A DNA stretch of 64,000 nt from Micromonospora gifhornensis. Its GTDB lineage: Bacteria > Actinomycetota > Actinomycetes > Mycobacteriales > Micromonosporaceae. A program made the translations under genes and the position numbers. The stretch lies in contig NZ_BOPA01000034.1 in NCBI RefSeq assembly GCF_016863515.1, forward strand, positions 1-64,000, read 5' to 3'. The notes below the pieces were generated by a model. The model did not search any database and was not told where the DNA came from. It worked only from the letters and a program-made list of their open reading frames with translations. Below, in pieces: positions 44,328 through 51,632 of the stretch (its first letter is position 1; the number at the start of each line of letters is the position of its first letter).

Positions 44328-45878
44328 ATGGGTGACGAGCACGGCACCGTGGTGATCGGTGCGGGTCCGGCGGGACTGACCGCGGCGTACGAACTGCTGC
44401 GCCACGGCGCGCCGGTGCGGGTCTTCGAGGCCGACGGGGTGGTCGGTGGCATCAGCCGGACCGTGGAACGCGACGGCTGGCGCTTCGACATCGGCGGGCA
44501 CCGGTTCTTCACGAAGGTGTCCCGGGTCGAGGACTTCTGGCACGAGATCCTGCCGGACGAGGACTTCCTGCTGCGCCCCCGGATGAGCCGGATCTACTAC
44601 CGGGGGGCGCTCTACGACTATCCGCTCAACGCTGGCAATGCGCTGCGCAACCTCGGCCTGTGGGAAGCGGCCCGGTGCATGGCGTCGTACGCCCGGGCCC
44701 GGGTGCGGCCACCGAGGGACCAGTCGCACTTCGAGGGGTGGGTGTCGGCCCGATTCGGTTGGCGGCTGTATTCGATCTTCTTCAAGACGTACACCGAGAA
44801 GGTCTGGGGTATGCCTGCCGACCAGCTGCAGGCGGACTGGGCGGCGCAGCGGATCAAGAACCTGTCGCTGGCCAAGGCGGTCCGCAACGCGGTGCTGCCG
44901 AAACGCAACCGCACCGACGTGACAAGCCTGATCGAGGAGTTCCAGTACCCGAAGCTGGGGCCGGGCATGATGTGGGAACGCTGCGCCGAGCAGGTACGGC
45001 GACACGGCGGCACGGTGCAGACCGGCACCTGGGTCACCGCCGTGCACCGCGACCCGCAGCAGCGGCGGGCGACCTCGGTGACCGTCGACGGCGTGGACGG
45101 CCGACGCACCGAGCCGGCCGACCACGTCATCTCCTCGATGCCCATCTCGGAACTGGTGGCGGCGCTGCGTCCGGCCCCGCCGGCACAGGTTCTCGCCGCC
45201 GCCGAGGATCTGCGCTACCGGGACTTCCTCACCGTGGCGCTTGTCGTGCCGGCGGAGTTCTCCTTCCCCGACAACTGGATCTACGTGCACGACCCGGACG
45301 TGAAGGCGGGCCGCATCCAGAACTTCGGCTCCTGGTCGCCGTACCTGGTCAAGGACGGTCGTACCTGCCTCGGTCTGGAGTACTTCGTGTCGGTGGACGA
45401 CGAGACCTGGCGTACGCCCGACGCCGACCTGATCGTCGCCGCGACCCGGGAGTTGGAGACACTGGGACTGGTCCGGCCCGGGGTGGTCGAGGCCGGCTAC
45501 GTGGTGCGGATGCCGAAGGCGTACCCGGTCTACGACGAGCGCTATCAGCGCAACGTCGACGTGATCCGGCAGTGGCTGGCCCGCGAGGTGCCGAATGTGC
45601 ACCCCGTCGGGCGCAACGGCATGCACCGCTACAACAACCAGGACCACTCGATGCTGACGGCGATGCTGACAGTCGAGAACATCGTGCGCGACGCCGGCCA
45701 CGACGTCTGGTCGGTGAACGTGGAGCAGGACTACCACGAGGAGACCTCGCACGGCGACGGGCGGCACGGCACCGGCCGCGACGCGCCACTGATGCCGGCC
45801 CCGCCGCTGCCCGCCGCGACCACCCTCGCTGTCGAGATCCCCGCGGACGTCAACCGCAACACGGGTGTGCCGCGCTGA
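44328..45878 (+). CDS. FAD-dependent oxidoreductase, UDP-galactopyranose mutase-like
   Basis: This 516-residue flavoprotein has the dinucleotide-binding motif VVIGAGPAGLTAAYELL (residues 7-23) and an RFDIGGHRFFTK segment typical of the Glf/protoporphyrinogen oxidase-like group. Further conserved blocks are YTEKVWGMPADQLQADW and a C-terminal GMHRYNNQDHSM. The last resembles the Glf-like C-terminal FAD contact. Family members act on nucleotide sugars or polyprenyl-linked substrates; the reaction here is not determinable. ATG 44328 is chosen over GTG 44316. The neighbouring membrane glycosyltransferase supports a glycan function. Confidence 0.8.
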   Translation: MGDEHGTVVIGAGPAGLTAAYELLRHGAPVRVFEADGVVGGISRTVERDGWRFDIGGHRFFTKVSRVEDFWHEILPDEDFLLRPRMSRIYYRGALYDYPLNAGNALRNLGLWEAARCMASYARARVRPPRDQSHFEGWVSARFGWRLYSIFFKTYTEKVWGMPADQLQADWAAQRIKNLSLAKAVRNAVLPKRNRTDVTSLIEEFQYPKLGPGMMWERCAEQVRRHGGTVQTGTWVTAVHRDPQQRRATSVTVDGVDGRRTEPADHVISSMPISELVAALRPAPPAQVLAAAEDLRYRDFLTVALVVPAEFSFPDNWIYVHDPDVKAGRIQNFGSWSPYLVKDGRTCLGLEYFVSVDDETWRTPDADLIVAATRELETLGLVRPGVVEAGYVVRMPKAYPVYDERYQRNVDVIRQWLAREVPNVHPVGRNGMHRYNNQDHSMLTAMLTVENIVRDAGHDVWSVNVEQDYHEETSHGDGRHGTGRDAPLMPAPPLPAATTLAVEIPADVNRNTGVPR

Positions 45879-45890
45879 CCTGAGGGGGCG

Positions 45891-47105
45891 TCAGGACACG
45901 CGCTCGGATCCCGCCGGGGCGTCGGAGGCCTTCTCGTCGTGCCGGTGCGCTGTCGTGGCGCCGGAGCGGAGGCGTCGTTCGCCGACGGCCAGCACCGCAG
46001 CGACGACGCCGAGCAGGGCGCCGATCAGCACCGTGCTGCGTACGCCGTGGCCCGGCAGGGCGAGACCGCCGATCAGGGCGCCGGCGGTGATGCCGACGTT
46101 GACCGCGGCGGAGACGGTGGCGGCGGCCAGGTCGGACCGCCCGGGCGCCACCTGGAGCACCAGGCCGCCGAGGGCGGCGGTGAACGCGGCGAAAGCGAGC
46201 CCGGCCACCGCGATCAGGCCGACGGCCACCGCCGGTCGGTGACCGAAGGTGTAGAGGGCGAGCAGTGCCCCCGACTGCAACGCGACGGTCGCGGCCAGCA
46301 CCGACCACGGGCCACGGTCCACCACCGCGGCGACGGCGAGGATGCCGAGGACGCTGGCGATTCCCCGTACCAGCAGGATGGCCCCGATGGATGCGGCGGA
46401 GAAGCCGGCCACCTCGGTGACGAAGAGGGCGACATAGGTGTAGGCGGCGATGGCACCGGCGGTCGCGAGGACGGCCACCGCCACCAACAACCAGAAGCGG
46501 CGGGCGTCGGGCGTCGCGCCGCGAGCGGCATGCCCCTGGTCGGGCCGCGTCGAGGGCAGCAGCGCGGCCACCGTGGCGAGCACGACCGCACCGAGCGCGG
46601 CGACCGCCAGGAACGAGATCCGCCAGCCGGCCCGTTCACCCAGCCAGGTTCCCGCGGGTACGCCGAGCGCCAGCGCGACGGTGCCGCCGGCGAAGACGAC
46701 CGCGACGACCCGCCCGCGTAGTCGAGGTGGGAACAGTTCGGCCGCTGCCGGCACCACGACCGCCCAGAACAGCGCGTGCGTGGCGGCGGTGGCCATCCTG
46801 GCCGCCAGGAGCAGCGTGAGATCGTCCGCCACCACCGTGATGGCGGTGCTGAGGACGAAGCCGGCCAGCAGGGCCGACAGCAGCCGTCGGCGGGGGACCG
46901 TGCGGACCAGCGCCGTCAACGGGACCGAGGCGACCATCACCACCGCGCCGTACGCGGTGACGAGCAGGCCGACCTGTGGCGGTGTGACGGCCAGGTCGGC
47001 GGCCATGGGCAGTAACAGTCCGATGGGCAGCGCCTCAGCGGTGGTGTAGAGGAACGTCCCCCCGGACAGGCCGATCAACGCTCCCACTGCCCGACTGCGC
47101 CTCAT
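45891..47105 (-). CDS. Major facilitator superfamily efflux transporter
   Basis: This 404-residue protein has about twelve hydrophobic segments, an MFS loop motif after the second (TALVRTVPRRRLLSALLAG) and the motif-C-like GGTVALALGVPAGTWLGERAG, typical of drug:proton antiporters such as the AraJ/CmlR group. Start ATG 47105 lies next to a divergent CGNR regulator, the usual arrangement for a substrate-induced exporter. It converges on the flavoprotein gene with only 12 bp between the stops. Confidence 0.88.
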   Translation of the reverse strand: MRRSRAVGALIGLSGGTFLYTTAEALPIGLLLPMAADLAVTPPQVGLLVTAYGAVVMVASVPLTALVRTVPRRRLLSALLAGFVLSTAITVVADDLTLLLAARMATAATHALFWAVVVPAAAELFPPRLRGRVVAVVFAGGTVALALGVPAGTWLGERAGWRISFLAVAALGAVVLATVAALLPSTRPDQGHAARGATPDARRFWLLVAVAVLATAGAIAAYTYVALFVTEVAGFSAASIGAILLVRGIASVLGILAVAAVVDRGPWSVLAATVALQSGALLALYTFGHRPAVAVGLIAVAGLAFAAFTAALGGLVLQVAPGRSDLAAATVSAAVNVGITAGALIGGLALPGHGVRSTVLIGALLGVVAAVLAVGERRLRSGATTAHRHDEKASDAPAGSERVS

Positions 47106-47120
47106 CCGACCCTCCCCGTT

Positions 47121-47153
47121 GTTACTTCCTAAACCTGTTATGGAGGAAACTAA
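47121..47153. promoter_or_regulatory. Candidate operator between MFS and CGNR genes
   Basis: GTTACTTCCT (47121-47130) faces AGGAAACTAA (47144-47153), an imperfect inverted repeat with cores TTCCT/AGGAA. It stands out as AT-rich in an otherwise GC-rich stretch between the divergent genes and is a plausible binding site for the CGNR protein. Confidence 0.4.
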
Positions 47154-47193
47154 GCGCCGCTCGTCGATGGGTCAACTGGTAAAGTCGACTTCG

Positions 47194-47814
47194 ATGGAAA
47201 CACCCGAGGACGTCACGCGGATGCGCCTGGTGGGCGGCAACCTCGCCCTGGACTTCGTCAACACCCGCTCCGGTCCACCTGCCGGAGCGCCGGACGACGA
47301 CACCCTCACCGGCTACCCCGACCTGGTCGCCTGGGGCGGGTACGCGGGCGCGCTCACCCCGGCGCAGGCCGCAGCGCTACGCCGACGCTCTCGTGACGAT
47401 CCGGACGGCGCAGAGGCCGCCTTCGGGCAGGCGCTGCGCATCCGCGACGACCTCGACCAGGTGTTCCGGGCACTGGCCACCGGCCGGGACCCGAGCGTGT
47501 CCGCGCTGGCCCGGCTGCGAGACGACGAAGCGGACGCGCTGCGCCACGCGCGACTCGAACGTGACCGCGCCTACGGGTGGACCTGGCACGCCGACGACAC
47601 CCTCGCCCGGCCCTTGCGACCGGTCGTACACGCGGCCGTCGGCCTGCTCACCGCGGGCCAACTGGGCCGGATCAAGGGCTGCGGCGGCTGCCGGTTCCTC
47701 TTCTATGACGAGAGCAAGAACCGCAGCCGCCGTTGGTGCAGCATGGACGACTGCGGCACCGCGGAGAAGATCCGCCGCTACGTCACCGCCCGCCGCAGTC
47801 GCGCCGCCCGGTGA
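47194..47814 (+). CDS. CGNR zinc-finger transcriptional regulator (ABATE domain)
   Basis: This 206-residue regulator has an N-terminal ABATE-type ligand domain (LVGGNLALDFVNTRSG) and a C-terminal CGNR zinc finger (CGGCRFLFYDESKNRSRRWC followed by SMDDCG). Four cysteines are present to bind zinc. ATG 47194 places the conserved LVGGNLALDFVNT near the N-terminus; ATGs at 47140 and 47167 are in frame and cannot be excluded. It probably controls the divergent MFS exporter. Confidence 0.85.
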   Translation: METPEDVTRMRLVGGNLALDFVNTRSGPPAGAPDDDTLTGYPDLVAWGGYAGALTPAQAAALRRRSRDDPDGAEAAFGQALRIRDDLDQVFRALATGRDPSVSALARLRDDEADALRHARLERDRAYGWTWHADDTLARPLRPVVHAAVGLLTAGQLGRIKGCGGCRFLFYDESKNRSRRWCSMDDCGTAEKIRRYVTARRSRAAR

Positions 47815-47846
47815 GATCGCCGACCGGTCGGCCGGTGATGCCCGCG

Positions 47847-48629
47847 TTACCGGGCTGACCCACTGGCCCGGCCGACCCGCTGGATGAGGGCCTCGACCCA
47901 GCGTTCGAAGCGGCCGTTGCCGCCGCCGAGCAGCCCGCTCAGCTCGTCGGCGGTCACCGCGCCCCGGGTGGCCAGCGAATCGACCAGGATGCGCAGCCGG
48001 CGGTTGTCGTCGTCGGCCGGCCCCTCGCTGAAACCGCCGGTGCCCAGGTGGCGCTGCACGTCCTGGAGGATGTCCATCATCTGCGGCAACGTCTCGACGA
48101 TCTGCGACAGGCCGGCCTCACGTGGGCTGGTCGAGCCGCGCAACTCCTGAAGGGCGAGGGCGATCGATATCGGGGTGACGATGTCGTCGCCCTCGCCGAA
48201 GGCGTCGATGGCCCGACCGAGCTGCTTCTTGGCCTGGTGCACGCTGTCCAGGTCGGTGTGGTCGACGCTGATCACCCGCATGCCGTGCACGTCGAAGGGC
48301 AGCTGTTGGTCCTTCGCCAGCAACTGCACGAACGGCTTGCGCAGCGCGTGCCGGACGGCCAACTCGTAGAAGACGTTGGCATTCTGGTCGGTGAGGTCGG
48401 CGATGACCAGGTCGTTCAGGATGATCCGGTCGAGCACCTGCGAGGTGATCATGCCGGAGCGTTCGATCTCGTCGCCACGTACCGCGACGTAGCCGCGCTC
48501 CTCGACCACCGGGCGGATGACGTGATTGAGGATCTGGTCGCTGCGTTTGCGAGTGTCCGAGCCCTCCGGGCCGATCGGTGCGATCACGAAGCACTCACGG
48601 CTCGCCGGCCTGTCGTTACCCTCCCCCAT
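47847..48629 (-). CDS. Nucleoside 2-deoxyribosyltransferase-like (TIR-related) protein
   Basis: This 260-residue protein has residues about 12-120 reading ECFVIAPIGPEGSDTRKRSD, then DLVIADLTDQNANVFYELAV, the pattern of the NDT-like family whose Glu in FYEL is catalytic in relatives. This fold is close to TIR/SIR2-like nucleotide-processing domains common in bacterial conflict systems. The C-terminal half is helical with no clear motif. ATG 48629 lacks a strong ribosome-binding site. It lies 35 bp downstream of the HExxH gene on the same strand, so it probably belongs to the FxsB operon. It does not look like the standard TIR-like FxsC (no Ser-Tyr-Ala start), so I do not use that name. Confidence 0.75.
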   Translation of the reverse strand: MGEGNDRPASRECFVIAPIGPEGSDTRKRSDQILNHVIRPVVEERGYVAVRGDEIERSGMITSQVLDRIILNDLVIADLTDQNANVFYELAVRHALRKPFVQLLAKDQQLPFDVHGMRVISVDHTDLDSVHQAKKQLGRAIDAFGEGDDIVTPISIALALQELRGSTSPREAGLSQIVETLPQMMDILQDVQRHLGTGGFSEGPADDDNRRLRILVDSLATRGAVTADELSGLLGGGNGRFERWVEALIQRVGRASGSAR

Positions 48630-48664
48630 GGACACAGCGTAGTGGAGTTCAGCGATACGCGTTG

Positions 48665-49978
48665 TCAGCCGGTCGGTGCACGACGTCGGCCCCACCGCTC
48701 GCGATGTTCGGCGAGCAGCCGGTGGGCCCGCTGCGCGGCCGGCGGGCTGACCGGCTCCGCCACCCAATCGGCCAGCACGGCGGCCATCCCGTCGACCAGG
48801 TGCCGGCCCACCGGGGTCAGTCGCCGCTGCGCGGCCAGCGCCCGTACGGTGTCGTCGGCGGCCCGACTCCACCTGGCGAACTCGACCTCGGCGCGGTACC
48901 GGGCCGCACCGTCGACGCTCACCCGCACCTGCCGACGCCAGAAACCCGCCACCCCCAGATGGGCGTACACCCCGTGCAGCAGGCCCTCCAACGGCCGGGG
49001 GTCGGTGCGCCACGGCGCGTAGAACAGCTCTGGCGGGCCTGGTTCCACCAGGGCGAACATGTCGTTGAGCGCGGCCAGTTTGGCGTGCTGGATCTCGTGG
49101 GCCAGCACGACGGCGGCGGACGGGGCGTCCGGTGGCAGCGACATGGCCACCGCCCCGAAGGCGTGATGGAAGGTGCCGCTGCGGCTGCCGGCGCCGGGCG
49201 AGGGGACCGGCACCAGCGCGCGTAACGCGCCGGACAGTTCCTCGGCGACCGGTCGATGGTGCTCGACCAGCAGCCGCCACGCCTCGTCCAGGCGCGCCCG
49301 CCACGCGTCGGTCAACCCGCCGCCGATGCGGTGACCGGTGCCGATCCCCGGCACATGCCGCCAACTGCGGGTGTCCAGCAGCAGGGACAACCGCAGCCCG
49401 TGGTGGGCCAGATCCAGCCGGGGCACCGGCCGCCAGCACCTGTCGGTCGAGCCGGCACCGATCTCGACCCGCTCGCCCGCGCCGTACGCCCAGGCGTGTC
49501 CACGGCTGACCCGGATCCGGGCGCGGGTGGCGGCGTCCGGCAACGTCGCCGTGCCCAGGCCTGGCAGATCCAACCGGCCGGCCGCGCCGTCCGCGAGCGG
49601 CACGTCGAGGTCGGCCTCCATTCCCGCGCGTACGGCGGCGGTGGCCGCCACCGCCGCCAGCAGCCCGGGGTACGCCTGCGCCGCGCCGTCCCCGTCGAGC
49701 AGCGCCGCGGTGCCGAACGCCCAGGCGGCGACCGGTGGATGCCCGAGTGCCGCGGCCCGCTGCTCGGGCCGCAGCCCGGCCAGCAGCCGATAGGCCGCCT
49801 CGATCGCGGCCCGGTCGGGATGCCCTCGCTCGCGCAGCAGCGCGATGATCGCCCGGACCAGCAGCATCGACTTGCTGTGCTGGGCGGCCCGCAACCGGGC
49901 CGCCGCGTCCGCGCCGCCGCGCCCGGCGGCCAACTCGTCGAGGACCGTCCGGGGCAGCCGATGCTCGCCGGGGATCAC
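48665..49978 (-). CDS. HExxH-motif protein of FxsB loci (putative peptide hydroxylase)
   Basis: This 437-residue protein carries HEIQH (in VVLAHEIQHAKLAALND, about residue 291), the metal-binding HExxH motif. Genes of this type commonly accompany FxsB-type radical SAM enzymes and are annotated as putative alpha-ketoglutarate-type peptide beta-hydroxylases rather than proteases. Start GTG 49978 overlaps the fxsB stop (GTGA), giving strong translational coupling. A longer open frame upstream runs antisense-like through fxsB and is not used. It most likely acts on the same precursor peptide as FxsB. Confidence 0.83.
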   Translation of the reverse strand: MIPGEHRLPRTVLDELAAGRGGADAAARLRAAQHSKSMLLVRAIIALLRERGHPDRAAIEAAYRLLAGLRPEQRAAALGHPPVAAWAFGTAALLDGDGAAQAYPGLLAAVAATAAVRAGMEADLDVPLADGAAGRLDLPGLGTATLPDAATRARIRVSRGHAWAYGAGERVEIGAGSTDRCWRPVPRLDLAHHGLRLSLLLDTRSWRHVPGIGTGHRIGGGLTDAWRARLDEAWRLLVEHHRPVAEELSGALRALVPVPSPGAGSRSGTFHHAFGAVAMSLPPDAPSAAVVLAHEIQHAKLAALNDMFALVEPGPPELFYAPWRTDPRPLEGLLHGVYAHLGVAGFWRRQVRVSVDGAARYRAEVEFARWSRAADDTVRALAAQRRLTPVGRHLVDGMAAVLADWVAEPVSPPAAQRAHRLLAEHRERWGRRRAPTG

Positions 49979-51174
49979 CGGGCCGCCCCGGACAGCACCG
50001 CGAGGTCCCGTCGAATCGTGCGCCCGATGTGGTCGATCAGGGCGTACAGGTCGGGGCAGTAGACCGACGGATTGTCGAAGCCGGTGTCGGCTCGCCAACG
50101 GTGGGTGCGCAACCCGCCGCCGCACACCTGACGCAGCTCGCAGGCCTGGCAGGTGGCACAGAGGGTCGCCGCCCCGGCCTGCTGCGCGCGGACCGCCGGC
50201 AGGTCCAGCGCGTCGTCGAACTGGTCCCGCAGCACGTGCAGCCCGGTGCGGGCGGCACCGCTGTGCGCGGCGGCGAGCGTGTCGTCCATCTCGATGGCAC
50301 CGTCGGTCTGCACCACCGCCACCGCGGCGGGGCTGGTGCCCACCCCGGCGAGTCGGGAGGTGCCACCGAGCAGCACCTGGATGATCTCGTCGAAGAGACG
50401 GATTCGTACCGGTGGCCCGTCCGCGTGGTACCACTGCTCGAAGACCGTGATCAGCCAGTCCGCGTACGGGGTCGGGCGCGGCTGCGGAACCCGCCCGGGT
50501 GGGGGAGTGCTCCAGGTGCCGTGCGGCAGCAGGAAGTCCATCGTCGGTGGCCGGTGCGCCAGCAGGCTGCGGTACGTGGTCACCGGATCGTTGCGCAGGT
50601 CGACGGTGCACAGCAGACCGTTGAACAGGTGCGGATAGCCGGTGGTGAGCCGGCGGATCGCCGCCTCGACCCGGTCGTGGCTGCCGCGCCCGTCGTGCCC
50701 GCGCCGGTGCCGGTCGTGGGCGGCCTGGTCACCGTCGAGACTGAGGCTGATTCGCACGTCGAGCCGGTCGAACAGCCGCAGGTACGCCTCGTCCAGCCGG
50801 GTGCCGTTGGTCTGCACCGTCATCCGGGTCGGCACCGGCGCGACGCCCTGTCGGATGGCCGACACGGCGCTCTCGATCCGCGCCGGCCCGGCCAGCAGCG
50901 GTTCGCCACCGTGCAGGATCACCGAGACGGTGTCGAGCCGGTGCGCGCGGGCATGTTCGCCGATGCGGCGCGCGGTCGCGTCGAGCACCCCGGGCGACAT
51001 GATCCGGGGCAGATCCCGCCACCGCTGGTCGGCCATCGTGTAGACGTAGCAGTGGTCGCAGGCCAGGTCGCAGCGACTGTGCAACTTGAGCACGAACTGG
51101 TGGAAGGCCACCGGCGGGGCGCGGCGGACCGCCGAATCACCGGCTGGCCGGTGCCCGTCGACTGATTCGGGCAT
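49975..51174 (-). CDS. fxsB: FxsB-family radical SAM/SPASM cyclophane-forming peptide maturase
   Basis: This 399-residue radical SAM enzyme has the iron-sulfur motif CDLACDHCYVY (CxxxCxxC, about residues 35-42), the ILHGGEPLL motif (about 87-95), and a C-terminal SPASM-type cysteine set (CATCQACELRQVCGGG and a final YCPDL). FxsB enzymes cross-link an aromatic residue to a nearby side chain in peptides ending in FxSxx. ATG 51174 gives the family length. It is divergent from the precursor gene at 51471 and coupled to the HExxH gene downstream. Confidence 0.92.
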   Translation of the reverse strand: MPESVDGHRPAGDSAVRRAPPVAFHQFVLKLHSRCDLACDHCYVYTMADQRWRDLPRIMSPGVLDATARRIGEHARAHRLDTVSVILHGGEPLLAGPARIESAVSAIRQGVAPVPTRMTVQTNGTRLDEAYLRLFDRLDVRISLSLDGDQAAHDRHRRGHDGRGSHDRVEAAIRRLTTGYPHLFNGLLCTVDLRNDPVTTYRSLLAHRPPTMDFLLPHGTWSTPPPGRVPQPRPTPYADWLITVFEQWYHADGPPVRIRLFDEIIQVLLGGTSRLAGVGTSPAAVAVVQTDGAIEMDDTLAAAHSGAARTGLHVLRDQFDDALDLPAVRAQQAGAATLCATCQACELRQVCGGGLRTHRWRADTGFDNPSVYCPDLYALIDHIGRTIRRDLAVLSGAAR

Positions 51175-51470
51175 CAGAGGGCTCCAAAGCGGGCGGCGGC
51201 CGGAGGGCCGCCGTCGATGCCACCAGCATACATCGATGGGCGGCGCTGGCCGGGTTGCCAGCGGATCGACGGACGGTGAAGGATGTCGTCCGAGACGGTC
51301 CGCCGCCGGCCTCGGGTGGCGCAGCGGTCACCCCTGGTCTCGACGCCGTACCGTTATCATGGGCGTACGCAGCGGATCTGGCCAACGATCTATGTCCGGC
51401 TTCGAGGCGACACGATCATTGTGCGATACGCAGACAGGCGGTGATCGGGTTGGACACCGGGGAGGACGTG
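51175..51470. other. Divergent intergenic region of the Fxs locus
   Basis: These 296 bases separate fxsB (minus) from the precursor peptide gene (plus). The plus frame is open from 51255, so a longer precursor is formally possible. The region must hold both promoters, but I cannot pick confident -10/-35 boxes. GGGGAGG at 51459-51465 is the ribosome-binding site that decides the precursor start. Confidence 0.5.
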
Positions 51471-51632
51471 TTGCGCTCCGATCTGATCGATCTCACCGAT
51501 GTGGACCTGGCCGCGCTGGAGGGCGTGCCCTCTCAGGTGCTGCTGGCCGCGCTGCATCGCCTGCAACGTCGCAGCGCCGCCGCAGGCGACCAGTACGCAG
51601 GCTGGAACAGTGCGATCGATGGCGACGACTGA
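51471..51632 (+). CDS. fxsA: FxSxx-type RiPP precursor peptide (variant C-terminus)
   Basis: This is a 53-residue peptide. The leader (RSDLIDLTDVDLAALEGVP) has the Asp/Leu-rich form of FxsA precursors, and the core reads AGWNSAI, equivalent to the usual FxSxx but with Trp for Phe. Unlike the family rule the motif is not at the C-terminus: DGDD follows before the stop. Start TTG 51471 is chosen because GGGGAGG at 51459-51465 lies 5 nt upstream and it gives the usual length; GTG 51468 and 51441 are alternatives. The gene overlaps fxsT by 14 nt, and the DGDD codons contain the fxsT start codon. It is the probable substrate of FxsB and the HExxH protein. Confidence 0.75.
   Translation: MRSDLIDLTDVDLAALEGVPSQVLLAALHRLQRRSAAAGDQYAGWNSAIDGDD

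Noticed and set aside
47847..48629. Naming this gene fxsC.
   Set aside because: The TIR-like FxsC has a different N-terminal signature; this protein matches the NDT-like pattern (APIGP, DLTDxN, FYEL).
48665..50611. A 648-residue HExxH protein using the longer open frame.
   Set aside because: The first 211 codons lie inside fxsB in another frame; the GTGA overlap at 49975-49978 gives a natural start.
51255..51632. A 125-residue precursor beginning at 51255.
   Set aside because: There is no good ribosome-binding site there, while GGGGAGG at 51459-51465 supports a start at 51471 and the usual precursor length.
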